Shown: in pieces, positions 35,621-43,538 of the stretch | How positions within the stretch are numbered: position 1 is the first letter of the stretch | How the letters are laid out: each line of letters opens with the position of its first letter | From: Anderseniella sp963759095 | Lineage (GTDB): Bacteria > Pseudomonadota > Alphaproteobacteria > Rhizobiales > Aestuariivirgaceae | NCBI GenBank assembly: GCA_963759095.1 | Contig: CAVWYF010000027.1 | Location: 1-64,000, forward strand | Length of the DNA stretch: 64,000 nucleotides | Reading direction: 5' to 3' | Notes under the pieces: model-generated | What the model saw: the letters and a program-made list of their open reading frames with translations, nothing else | The model's database searches: none | What the model was told of the DNA's origin: nothing | Position numbers and translations under genes: made by a program

Positions 35621-36892
35621 CTAATCCAGCATCTTCAGGGCACGGGTGAAGAAATCCTCTGTGCCGAAATTGCCGGACTTGAGCGTTATGGCGAATGTCT
35701 CGCCGTCGCGTTCGGCAAAGCACCATGGAACACCGGGCGCTATTTCGCGGCCGACGCTCAGACGGTCGGTTGCCAGTGCCTGTGTCACTGCGCCCGAGGT
35801 CTCGCCGCCGGCCACGACAAACCGCCTGATGCCGTGCTCAAACGCATCACTCGCCAAGGCTGCAAGTGCGTCTTCTACGACCTGTCCGGCCTTTTCACGT
35901 CCCAGTTTTTCCTGTGCTGCCGTCACATCAGCCGGTTCTGCAGTGGCGTAGATGATCTTTGGCGCATCCGGGTCCTGTGATGCCAGCCATTGCCGGGCTT
36001 GTGTCAGGGCGTCCGGACCATCGGCCAGCGCCAGCGGATCAAGCCGGAAAGCCGCAGCGTCCGCGCTGTAGTCGGCGACCTGTGCCCGTGTCATGGCGGA
36101 ACACGATCCTGACAGCACGATATTGCCGCGGGCGGTAGCGGGCGCGATGATATCGGCATCGGTGGCTGCAACACTGCCTTTCGCGGCTAGCAGGCGCGGC
36201 AGGTCAAGCGCCAGCGCGCTGCCGCCGGTGATCAGTTTGAAGTCCTGTACTGCTTCGGAAATTGCTGCGAGGTCAGCTTGCGAAATGGCATCCGGTACCA
36301 CGTGGACAACGCCACTGTCAGCCAGTGCGCGCAATTTGCCTGCAATGTAGGCGGCACCCTTGGCGATGTCCGGCCAGGCAATGTGTCCGACCTTGCCGTC
36401 GACCTGAGGGGCGAGGAGGCGCATCAGGTTGGCGTCGCGCATCGGTGTAAGCGGATGATCCCGCATCGGGCTTTCATCAAGCGGCACATCGCCCACAAAC
36501 AGGTTGCCCATATAGATGGAACGGCCGTTTTCTGGAAACGCCGGGCAATAGATGGTCTGGGTGGCGCCCAGCCGCGCCATCAGGGCTTCCGACACCGGAC
36601 CGATATTGCCGTCAGGCGTTGAATCGAATGTCGAACAGTATTTCCAGTACAGCTGGCCTGCACCACGCGCCATCAGCCAGTTGGCTGCTTTTTTGGTCGC
36701 CATGATGGCGTCGTCGACCGGTTCGGTCCGGCACTTGAGCGCAATGACCTCAAAGGGTGCAGGCAGGCTGTCATCATCGGCAGCGGGCACGCCAATGCGC
36801 AAGCCCACCTTGTGACCCGATCTGGCCAGAATGGCGGCAAGGTCGCTGGCGCCGGTAAAATCATCGGCGATACAGCCCAGTGCGATGCTCAT
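35621..36892 (-). CDS. otnK: Four-carbon acid sugar kinase (3-oxo-tetronate kinase, OtnK-like)
   Basis: The 423-residue protein belongs to the DUF1537 kinase family. It starts LGCIADDFTGASDLAAIL, has WKYCSTFDSTPDGNIGP and YCPAFPENGR, and a C-terminal GGETSGAVTQAL nucleotide-binding motif, all typical of OtnK, which phosphorylates 3-oxo-tetronate in degradation of L-threonate or D-erythronate. The usual partners (OtnC aldolase, isomerase and dehydrogenase) are not in this window. Its 3' end lies about 100 bp from IS30 copy A and its start is divergent from a PfkB kinase gene. A related substrate to the nearby TRAP/glycerate kinase system is plausible, but the IS separates them. Confidence 0.85.
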   Translation of the reverse strand: MSIALGCIADDFTGASDLAAILARSGHKVGLRIGVPAADDDSLPAPFEVIALKCRTEPVDDAIMATKKAANWLMARGAGQLYWKYCSTFDSTPDGNIGPVSEALMARLGATQTIYCPAFPENGRSIYMGNLFVGDVPLDESPMRDHPLTPMRDANLMRLLAPQVDGKVGHIAWPDIAKGAAYIAGKLRALADSGVVHVVPDAISQADLAAISEAVQDFKLITGGSALALDLPRLLAAKGSVAATDADIIAPATARGNIVLSGSCSAMTRAQVADYSADAAAFRLDPLALADGPDALTQARQWLASQDPDAPKIIYATAEPADVTAAQEKLGREKAGQVVEDALAALASDAFEHGIRRFVVAGGETSGAVTQALATDRLSVGREIAPGVPWCFAERDGETFAITLKSGNFGTEDFFTRALKMLD

Positions 36893-36987
36893 GTCCTGCC
36901 ACCCTCTTGCTTGCCTGGCGTCATGCCGCCATGTTGGCCACGCGACGCACGTTTTTCAATTTGGCTCACTGTTTAAAAGTAAACCAC

Positions 36988-38088
36988 ATGACACTCAAGG
37001 CACTCACCCTCGGTTCCGCCGTAATAGATATCATCGTCACCATTGCGCCGGAGCGCATCGAGCACATGCGCATGCGCAATGCCGAAGCGTCTTATCTGCT
37101 GGTGGAGGAAGGCCGCAAGGTCGATGCGGAATCCGTGACCCGTCATATCGGCGGCGGCGGTGTCAACACTGCCGTTTCCCTGTCGCGACTGGGGTTTGAT
37201 ACTGCAGCGCTTGTGAAAACCGGGACTGACCGCAATGCAGAAGACGTGATCGGGCGTCTGGAGCGTGAAAATGTGTCCCGCGATTTTCTGATCAGCGATG
37301 GCGACCTTGCAACCGGCTCATCGGTGCTGCTGTCATCGCATGAACACAATGCCGGTATTTTTACTGCCCGTGGTGCCAATACGGCATTGTTGCCTCGTGA
37401 TCTCGCCGACACGGCATTTGAACGTGACCTGGTGTTCATTTCCGGATTGTCCAACGAATCCGCCGATTGTTTTCCCCACGTGATCGGAAAGGCAAGTGCC
37501 GCCGGTGCCCGCATCGCCGTCAATCCCGGTATCCGGCAGTTATCGTCACGCGCCGATGAGTTTTTCGCCTGCCTGGACCGGATTTCCATCCTGACCTTGA
37601 ACCGGGTTGAATCAGAACAACTGATGCCACGTCTCATTGCCGATGGCACCGCCGACCAGCGCACGAAAATTAACCCGGCCGGAGATCCAAATTCGCTGGT
37701 CGACAGGGGGCTCGTGGCTGGGGGCTTCAACCTGCCGTTCGACAGCTATGTCCGTGCCATCACGTCGCTGGGCGTCGAAATGCTGCTGGTGACCAACGGG
37801 TCAGACGGTGCCTATGTCGGCACCGCTGACGCCATCTGGCATTGTACGGTGCCCAGCGTGGAAGTGGCGGGAACGGCAGGCGCCGGCGATGCCTTCGCCT
37901 CGACATTTGCCGGAATGATTACCGCAGGAGCAAGCATCGAAGATGCACTCAAATCAGCGACCTGCAATGCAGGCTCCGTGGTCAGTCATCTCGACACGCA
38001 GACCGGATTGCTTAGCCGTGACGGGATTGCCGGGCGGATAAAGAAATTCGAAGACCGGTTGGTGGTGACTCGGTGGGATATTGTGTGA
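36988..38088 (+). CDS. PfkB/ribokinase family sugar kinase
   Basis: A 366-residue kinase of the PfkB family. It has HIGGGGVNTAVSLSRLG near the N-terminus (first PfkB signature) and VEVAGTAGAGDAFASTFAG near the C-terminus, including the catalytic Asp in AGAGD. The start at 36988 gives a normal N-terminus; an earlier in-frame start at 36880 would overlap otnK. An insertion with acidic and hydrophobic residues (about 220-240) is longer than in ribokinase. The sugar substrate is not known. Divergent from otnK with a 95-bp shared promoter region. Confidence 0.85.
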   Translation: MTLKALTLGSAVIDIIVTIAPERIEHMRMRNAEASYLLVEEGRKVDAESVTRHIGGGGVNTAVSLSRLGFDTAALVKTGTDRNAEDVIGRLERENVSRDFLISDGDLATGSSVLLSSHEHNAGIFTARGANTALLPRDLADTAFERDLVFISGLSNESADCFPHVIGKASAAGARIAVNPGIRQLSSRADEFFACLDRISILTLNRVESEQLMPRLIADGTADQRTKINPAGDPNSLVDRGLVAGGFNLPFDSYVRAITSLGVEMLLVTNGSDGAYVGTADAIWHCTVPSVEVAGTAGAGDAFASTFAGMITAGASIEDALKSATCNAGSVVSHLDTQTGLLSRDGIAGRIKKFEDRLVVTRWDIV

Positions 38089-38099
38089 ATTGAGGAGTC

Positions 38100-38194
38100 A
38101 TTTTTAGTGGTCGAACAGCTTTCTTCGCTTCGCTCAGGCCGTTCTCCGACCCTGAACAAATCTCCAACTACCGTCATCCCAGCGAAGGCTGGGG
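38100..38194. repeat. Mosaic palindromic repeat left of IS30 copy B
   Basis: Two known modules lie side by side: a stretch beginning GTCGAACAGCTTTC at about 38108, the reverse complement of part of the 175-bp unit at 62474-62992, and CGTCATCCCAGCGAAGGCTG at 38173, an arm of the palindrome into which copy B has inserted. Confidence 0.7.
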
Positions 38195-39251
38195 GGTGGA
38201 GTCACGTTTGAAGTGCAACACGGTTGAACATCTGATTGAAGACCTCGTTTGGGGTTTTGTAGTTGAGGCACTTTCTTGGCGCATTGTTGTACCTGTCTGT
38301 GATGAACTGCAACTGTTGTGCCGGGATGGCTGCCAGGTCTGACTTTCTCGGCAATGATCGCCTGAGCCTTGAGATGGCGTTTTCCACACCACCTTTTTGC
38401 CATGGCGCATGAGGATCACAGAAGTAGGTGCCACATGCCAGCAGGGGTTTGAGCTCATGATGCAAGGCAAACTCGGTCCCATTGTCGAAAGTGATGCTCT
38501 GGCGCAAATGGCCTGGCAGCTTGGCAAGGAAGCTTGAAAGCCGATCTGCCACAGGCCGGGCAGCCTTGGAAGGCTGGCGCATGAGGGTTGTGAACCTGGA
38601 GGTTCGTTCATGCAGCACCAACACGGCCTGACCATAGCGGGAAAACAGCATCAGGTCGGCTTCCCAGTGGCCGGGTTTTGTGCGTGACGTAACCGATCGG
38701 GGCCGTTCATGGATGCTAACGCGCTGTTTTATATGCTCAACCGGACTGATACCACCGCGCTTGAGTTTACCTCTGCGGTGTTTTGCCCGTGGCAGCAGCC
38801 TGTGCCAGTAATCCTTCTGAGCTGAACGATGGTAGATGAAGCGATAGATTGACTCATGACTGATCTGCATGTGAGCGTTATGCAGTGCCAGCCGGCCTGC
38901 AATCATCTGTGGTGACCATCCCATCGCAAGGCGGTCGCGAACAAGTGCACGCAGTGCTGGCTGGTGCGCCAGCTTGAAGCGACAGTCCCATCGTCTTCGT
39001 CGCAAGGCCAGTTGATGAGCGCGTTCACCCTCATACACCCCCGTCCATTGTTTTGTTGGTTTTGCATTGCGTTTCAGTTCACGGCTGACCGTACATGCGG
39101 CTCTGCCAAGCTGGCGCGCAATTTCTCTGATCGACTGGTTCGCCTTACGCAACAAATCGATCTTGATCCGCTCTACTAGAGACAGATGAACATAACTCTT
39201 TCCCATCGCAACAACACCTTAGCAGGTGTTGCACTTGTTACGTGAATCCAA
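38195..39251 (-). mobile_element. IS30-family insertion sequence, copy B
   Basis: Same 1057-bp element as copy A, inverted, with the same terminal repeats. Outside its ends the sequence differs from the flanks of copy A except for the palindromic-repeat arm on one side, so it is a separate insertion into another copy of that repeat. C residues flank both ends as expected for a short target duplication. Confidence 0.88.
38202..39206 (-). CDS. IS30-family transposase, copy B
   Basis: A 334-residue DDE transposase, identical in sequence to copy A, with the helix-turn-helix near the N-terminus and the three catalytic acids in WEADLM, TFDNGTEF and GVENAIS. One synonymous base differs. The near-perfect identity implies recent transposition or ongoing gene conversion between the copies. 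Confidence 0.93.
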   Translation of the reverse strand: MGKSYVHLSLVERIKIDLLRKANQSIREIARQLGRAACTVSRELKRNAKPTKQWTGVYEGERAHQLALRRRRWDCRFKLAHQPALRALVRDRLAMGWSPQMIAGRLALHNAHMQISHESIYRFIYHRSAQKDYWHRLLPRAKHRRGKLKRGGISPVEHIKQRVSIHERPRSVTSRTKPGHWEADLMLFSRYGQAVLVLHERTSRFTTLMRQPSKAARPVADRLSSFLAKLPGHLRQSITFDNGTEFALHHELKPLLACGTYFCDPHAPWQKGGVENAISRLRRSLPRKSDLAAIPAQQLQFITDRYNNAPRKCLNYKTPNEVFNQMFNRVALQT

Positions 39252-39393
39252 GGAATCCCACACTTTACGGCATACACCGCCCTTACTGGCATTGGATCCC
39301 AGCCTTCGCTGGGATGACGACAGTGAGGAACTCCTCACCGAGGCACGAAGTGCCGAGGCAAGGCCGACCGGCCGCCGCACGAAGTGCGCCCCC
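39252..39393. repeat. Palindromic repeat flank and transition to the 95-bp array
   Basis: From 39293 the sequence holds GGATCCCAGCCTTCGCTGGG, an arm of the IS-target palindrome. From about 39330 it matches the reverse complement of the 175-bp unit of the other array (GCACGAAGTGC and GCCGACCGGCCGCC modules), then runs into the 95-bp tandem array. No gene is visible here. Confidence 0.65.
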
Positions 39394-39907
39394 GCGGAGC
39401 GCAGCCGTCAGGCTGCTTGCGTGAGCGATATAGACCTGATGAACTCCAACTAGGCCCGACGGGCCTCGGGCCGGTCAGGCCCGCCCTAGCGGAGCGCAGC
39501 CGTCAGGCTGCTTGCGTGAGCGATATAAGCCTGATGAACTCCAACTAGGCCCGACGGGCCTCGGGCCGGTCAGGCCCGCCCTAGCGGAGCGCAGCCGTCA
39601 GGCTGCTTGCGTGAGCGATATAAGCCTGATGAACTCCAACTAGGCCCGACGGGCCTCGGGCCGGTCAGGCCCGCCCTAGCGGAGCGCAGCCGTCAGGCTG
39701 CTTGCGTGAGCGATATAAGCCTGATGAACTCCAACTAGGCCCGACGGGCCTCGGGCCGGTCAGGCCCGCCCTAGCGGAGCGCAGCCGTCAGGCTGCTTGC
39801 GTGAGCGATATAAGCCTGATGAACTCCAACTAGGCCCGACGGGCCTCGGGTCGGTCAGGCCCGCCCTAGCGGAGCGCAGCCGAAGGCTGCTTGCGTGAGC
39901 GATATAA
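39394..39907. repeat. Tandem array of a 95-bp unit, about 5.4 copies
   Basis: GCGGAGCGCAGCC starts at 39394, 39489, 39584, 39679, 39774 and 39869, giving exactly 95-bp spacing. Units are nearly identical; the last has a one-base deletion with a substitution (CGAAGG for CGTCAGG). Each unit contains three short hairpins: GCAGCC/GGCTGC, GGCCC/GGGCC and GGGCC/GGCCC. As 95 is not a multiple of three and stops recur, it does not encode a repeat protein. It begins after the IS30 flank and ends 20 bp from the stop of the radical SAM gene, whose transcript would enter it. Confidence 0.92.
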
Positions 39908-39926
39908 AACCCCGCACGCCACCCAC

Positions 39927-40925
39927 TCAACCCGAGCAACTGGCCCCGCCAAGCACGCAGAATTTCGAACAGTGCGGGTGGTTCAGTTTTACGGCACCGT
40001 CAGAGAAGTTGCCGCCGTCGGCGTTGAGTGATGAAGCAAGGTCGGGACCCATTTCAAAGTCGCCATCATAAGGCAGCAGTGTGCACGGCATTACCGCAGG
40101 CGCATCTGCGCCTTTGCGTTTGACCACCATGCGGCTTGTCGCACACATCTGTTCGTCGGGGCGTTTGCTTAAAATGTCCCAGCAGGCGGTGGTGATTTCA
40201 GGCACATCGGCCTTCTCGTTCATTTCCGGAAACAGCACCAGCTGGCCCCGGTCAGCCGGATCCATGCGCCAGCCGCGCACGGCAATCAGGTCGCGGTAAC
40301 CGGTCCGGGACATATCATCGGTCTCGCCCCAGCAGGTGCGCCCGGCGATGGCGATCTGGAAGCCTTGTGCGTTGAGCCAGTCCATGCCGGCAACCGCCTT
40401 GTCCCAGGTGTTTGGTCCACGCTCTTCTTCATGCAAAGCCTTGGCGTAATGATCCAGGCTGACGCGCAAGGTTATGCGCCCCGGAAAGCGTTCATTCAGA
40501 CCAACCAGCCCGGCCTTGATCTTCAGCCGCTGCATGGGCTGCATGGCGTTGGTCAGCACCAGCACGTCATGGCCGCGGGCAAGTGCTGCCTCCATCATGG
40601 CCAGCATGTCCGGGTTCATGAACGGTTCACCGCCGGTAAAGGCGATTTCCCTTGTGCCCAGCTTGAGGTCGGCAATCTCGTCAAACAGCGACACCGCATC
40701 GCCCAGTTTGAAATATTCCAGCCGGTCGTTGCTGGGTGATAATTCGATATAGCAGTTGGCACAGGTGATGTTGCACAGCGTGCCGGTGTTGATCCACAGC
40801 GTTTCAAGCGCGCTCAGGCTGACACTGGCACGAATTTCACCCATGGCCGTCAGGTCCGGGTTTCTAAACTTCGCCGGGTCGATAGGCTCAAACTCGGCAA
40901 CAAGCGGATTGGAAATTTCATTCAT
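39927..40925 (-). CDS. Radical SAM protein
   Basis: The 332-residue protein has the radical SAM cluster motif C-X3-C-X2-C at residues 51, 55 and 58 (CNITCANCY), followed by AFTGGEPFMNP, the SAM-binding GGE motif, and a TIM-barrel-like body. The C-terminus ends HCSKFCVLGGASCSG, with three cysteines that could bind a second iron-sulfur cluster. The reaction is unknown. I chose the start at 40925 (MNEISNPL); an in-frame upstream start at 40985 adds 20 residues. Its 3' end abuts a tandem repeat array. No peptide-precursor gene is adjacent. Confidence 0.85.
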   Translation of the reverse strand: MNEISNPLVAEFEPIDPAKFRNPDLTAMGEIRASVSLSALETLWINTGTLCNITCANCYIELSPSNDRLEYFKLGDAVSLFDEIADLKLGTREIAFTGGEPFMNPDMLAMMEAALARGHDVLVLTNAMQPMQRLKIKAGLVGLNERFPGRITLRVSLDHYAKALHEEERGPNTWDKAVAGMDWLNAQGFQIAIAGRTCWGETDDMSRTGYRDLIAVRGWRMDPADRGQLVLFPEMNEKADVPEITTACWDILSKRPDEQMCATSRMVVKRKGADAPAVMPCTLLPYDGDFEMGPDLASSLNADGGNFSDGAVKLNHPHCSKFCVLGGASCSG

Positions 40926-41054
40926 GGGCGGGGAAACTAGCGTTATCAAGGCGAAGACACTACCATGAAATCCATGTGATGACATAATTGTCAGGAGGAC
41001 GTGATCCCGGTTGACACAGCGCTGACGTAATGGCGTTTAGTTGAACTGCGAGTT

Positions 41055-41128
41055 GCGGGTGTAGCTCAATGGTAGAGCAGAAGCTTCCCAAGCTTAAGAC
41101 GAGGGTTCGATTCCCTTCACCCGCTCCA
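41055..41128 (+). tRNA. tRNA-Gly (CCC)
   Basis: A 74-nt cloverleaf with encoded CCA: acceptor GCGGGTG/CACCCGC, D arm GCTC/GAGC, anticodon loop TTCCCAA (CCC), T arm GAGGG/CCCTT. The anticodon stem has one G-A mismatch at its outer pair (GAAGC/GCTTA). Confidence 0.94.
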
Positions 41129-41303
41129 CATGCCCTGTCGGTATTATGATTTGCAACTCGTCACGTTTATTACTTTTTCAAGTTTAGCTTCGATTACAGC
41201 CCGTCAGGCCTTTCTATGCCGCTGCAAATTCGCTACTGCTAATCCGTGTCCACACTCGGTTGATTTGCGCGACTTGAGTGATGTGGTTTGAGCCGAGGCT
41301 GGA

Positions 41304-42179
41304 ATGAACACTGTTGCACAGCGCATCCGCAAAAGCGGATGGCTCTCATACATTAAAATCGCCGTTCTTGCCGGCCTGATCGGTATCACGGGTAGCGCTG
41401 CGCGCGCTTTGGCTGCAGATGAGCTGCCACAGTTCCGGCAGGTTGCAAAAGTCGATGTGACCACGAGCCTGCGCAAGGTGCGGCGTGTCCGGTTTGCAGT
41501 GGATACGCAGTTTCCGCCATTTGCGTTCAGGGACACAGCCGGCGCCCTGACGGGATTTCTGCCGCTGTCTGTTGATGCCATGTGTACGGACCTGAAAATA
41601 AAGTGCGAATTCGTGATCCATGACACAAACAATATGGAAGGCGTCCTGACCGGCAAAGAGGCCGATGTCGCGGTCTACATGAAAGGGCGCGACGAGCTGG
41701 ATTTTGAGAAACTGGAGTTTACCCGGCCGTTCCTGCGCCCGTTCGGCCGGTTTGCGACACGAACCTCCAGCCCGATCAGAAAGACCGATGTTCGCACCCT
41801 GGCCGGCAAGCGCATCGGGGTTCGCGAGGGCACAACCCACGCCAGCTTCATCAAGCAGTATTTCAACCGGTCATTGCTGGTATCTTTCACAAATCACGAA
41901 GACCTTTATGAAGCCGCCCGCACCGGCAAGATCGACATCGTGTTCGATGATGCATTTCGCCTGATGTTCTGGTTGCAGGGCACGATTTCCAGGCAGTGTT
42001 GCCATTTTGTCGGGCGTGGATATCTGGACACGTCACGGTTTTCAAAACCATTGTCCATGGTGGTGCGCCGCGAGGACAATGATTTGCGCAAAGTGCTGGA
42101 CTATGGTCTCGACCGCCTGCAGTCGTCGGGACGATTTGCCCTGATTTACAATCGCTTTTTCCCGCAATCTCCATACTGA
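41304..42179 (+). CDS. Periplasmic solute-binding protein (SBP_bac_3 family)
   Basis: A 291-residue protein with a long N-terminal region that includes a hydrophobic signal segment (YIKIAVLAGLIGITGSAARALA, cut near ALA-ADE). The mature domain reads RVRFAVDTQFPPFAFRDTAGALTGF, typical of polar amino-acid-type binding proteins, and later GKRIGVREGTTHASFIKQ, another landmark of that fold. No permease or ATPase gene is near, so it may serve an importer elsewhere or act as a sensor. It is followed after 24 bp by an alpha/beta hydrolase gene. Confidence 0.85.
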   Translation: MNTVAQRIRKSGWLSYIKIAVLAGLIGITGSAARALAADELPQFRQVAKVDVTTSLRKVRRVRFAVDTQFPPFAFRDTAGALTGFLPLSVDAMCTDLKIKCEFVIHDTNNMEGVLTGKEADVAVYMKGRDELDFEKLEFTRPFLRPFGRFATRTSSPIRKTDVRTLAGKRIGVREGTTHASFIKQYFNRSLLVSFTNHEDLYEAARTGKIDIVFDDAFRLMFWLQGTISRQCCHFVGRGYLDTSRFSKPLSMVVRREDNDLRKVLDYGLDRLQSSGRFALIYNRFFPQSPY

Positions 42180-42203
42180 GCCGGGCTGGCATTTTGAGGT
42201 TTC

Positions 42204-42842
42204 ATGACGCCTGAACCCACACCTTTCCTGCATGATGGCCCGGCGGATGGCCCGGTTTTGCTGTTGGCCCATGGCGCAGGTGCGCCAATGGACTCAAGCT
42301 TTATGAACGAGATGGCAGGCCTGCTGGCAGGTTTTGAAATTCATGTGGTGAGATTTGAGTTCGCCTATATGCGCGCGCGCCGGGCCGACGGCAAAAGGCG
42401 GCCACCACCTCGTTTGCCTGGCTTGATCGAGGAATTTCAGCAGGTTATATCCCGGTTCCCGAAACGTAAGGTGTTCATCGGCGGCAAGTCCATGGGGGGT
42501 CGGGTGGCCAGCATGATTGCAGCAGACCCGCAAGGTGGCAATGATATCGCCGGACTGGTGTGCCTGGGCTATCCGTTTCACCCGCCCGGCAAACCGGACA
42601 ACCTGCGAACCGGGCACTTGCCGGCGATTACATGTCCGGCGCTGATCGTGCAGGGCGAGCGCGACCCGCTCGGCAACAAGGATGATGTGTCAGGCTATGA
42701 TTTGCCGGCGACCATGCGGGTTTTCTGGTCCGCTTTCGGCAACCATGATCTTGCACCGCCCAAAAAGTCAGGGCTTACAGTTCAGCAAAACTGGAGTGCG
42801 GCTGCAGGCGCGATTGCCGGATTTATTGGTGAGAACACGTAG
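42204..42842 (+). CDS. Small alpha/beta hydrolase (COG3571-like)
   Basis: The 212-residue protein has an oxyanion segment LLLAHGAGAPMDSSF and the nucleophile elbow GGKSMGGRVAS, with a later Asp in GERDPLG and a His in FGNHDL to complete the triad. This resembles the KANL3/Tex30-like hydrolase family, present in many bacteria. The substrate is unknown. It probably shares a transcript with the upstream binding protein. Confidence 0.82.
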   Translation: MTPEPTPFLHDGPADGPVLLLAHGAGAPMDSSFMNEMAGLLAGFEIHVVRFEFAYMRARRADGKRRPPPRLPGLIEEFQQVISRFPKRKVFIGGKSMGGRVASMIAADPQGGNDIAGLVCLGYPFHPPGKPDNLRTGHLPAITCPALIVQGERDPLGNKDDVSGYDLPATMRVFWSAFGNHDLAPPKKSGLTVQQNWSAAAGAIAGFIGENT

Positions 42843-43162
42843 GTTCAGGGGAGCTGCAAGTGAAGTAAGCTGAACTTTGCGGCATTGCTGGCGCACTCTC
42901 TTGTTCGCAAATGATCAGCATTTTCACGGAAACAGGCTCCGAACTTCTATGTGGATATCCCCTCGCTCGTCATGCCAGCGCAGGCTGGCATCCAGAACCT
43001 GGCTTACATTGATCCGCGATGTCGGTTTGGAACCCAGCCTTCGCTGGGGTGACGGCCATGATTTTGGCGTAGACGTGCACCGGCTTTGTATTCCGTTCCA
43101 GAACAGTTCGTGGGATGCAGGGCCCGGGGGTGGAACCCTGCATCCCGAATTGGTTGCATCAG
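42843..43162. other. Intergenic region with no gene recognised apart from a palindromic repeat
   Basis: Between the hydrolase and the small membrane gene I find no coding region; the only clear structure is the repeat at 42967-43056. Confidence 0.6.
42967..43056. repeat. Uninterrupted palindromic repeat unit (IS30 target type)
   Basis: CGTCATGCCAGCGCAGGCTG begins the left arm at 42969 and CCAGCCTTCGCTGGGGTGAC ends the right arm by 43053, with about 50 bases between. It is the intact form of the repeat that is split by IS30 copies A and B. Confidence 0.75.
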
Positions 43163-43417
43163 CTAAATTGCTGCAATACAGCTCTTATACTTCTGCCACC
43201 AATAACTGGAACCCGCGCTTCGTGCTGTTCGCAAGTATCTGTAACAGCTTGTTTTTTCAACGTTTTCGGCCTGTTGGCGCGGTATCATGGACACCACTTC
43301 GGAAACAATGACGGATTGTCTGTTCAAGGAGGTATTGGTCACCCAGATCATTGCAATTACAGACAGGCCGATGATCAGCGACAACGGTAGAATTTGGTTA
43401 TGTGCAAAAAGCGTCAT
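43163..43417 (-). CDS. Small putative membrane protein
   Basis: An 84-residue gene with a strong ribosome-binding site: GGAGGTGA lies seven bases before the ATG. The N-terminal region NQILPLSLIIGLSVIAMIWV is a single hydrophobic segment, so the product could be a one-pass inner-membrane protein with an about 55-residue cytoplasmic or periplasmic tail. No relative is recognised. It diverges from the Crp/Fnr gene, and a palindrome lies between them. Confidence 0.5.
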   Translation of the reverse strand: MTLFAHNQILPLSLIIGLSVIAMIWVTNTSLNRQSVIVSEVVSMIPRQQAENVEKTSCYRYLRTARSAGSSYWWQKYKSCIAAI

Positions 43418-43473
43418 GTCAAATCACCTCCATGTTTGCCTGTGTGTTTTCGTTGTCTGGTATCCTAGGGCCG

Positions 43474-43494
43474 CTCACATTTACGTTATGTGAG
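43474..43494. promoter_or_regulatory. Candidate Crp/Fnr operator
   Basis: A perfect 7-bp inverted repeat CTCACAT-N7-ATGTGAG lies between the divergent small membrane gene and the Crp/Fnr gene. TCACA/TGTGA half-sites are those bound by CRP-type proteins, though the usual spacing is six bases between TGTGA and TCACA and the order of the halves is reversed. Another palindrome, ATGTGCACAT, follows directly. Autoregulation is the simplest reading. Confidence 0.5.
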
Positions 43495-43538
43495 AATGTG
43501 CACATCTCGTGCAAATTCGATTTTACGTCCGGTAATGG

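Noticed and set aside
34461..39251. Composite IS30 transposon carrying otnK and the PfkB kinase
   Set aside because: Each IS lies in its own palindromic repeat with different outer flanks and its own short C-rich duplication, which points to two separate insertions.
39394..39907. CRISPR array
   Set aside because: Units are contiguous 95-bp repeats without unique spacers, and there is no cas gene in the window.
39394..40985. Repeat-encoded RiPP precursor processed by the radical SAM protein
   Set aside because: The 95-bp period is not a multiple of three, stops occur in every frame within two units, and no ribosome-binding site with a peptide frame is seen.
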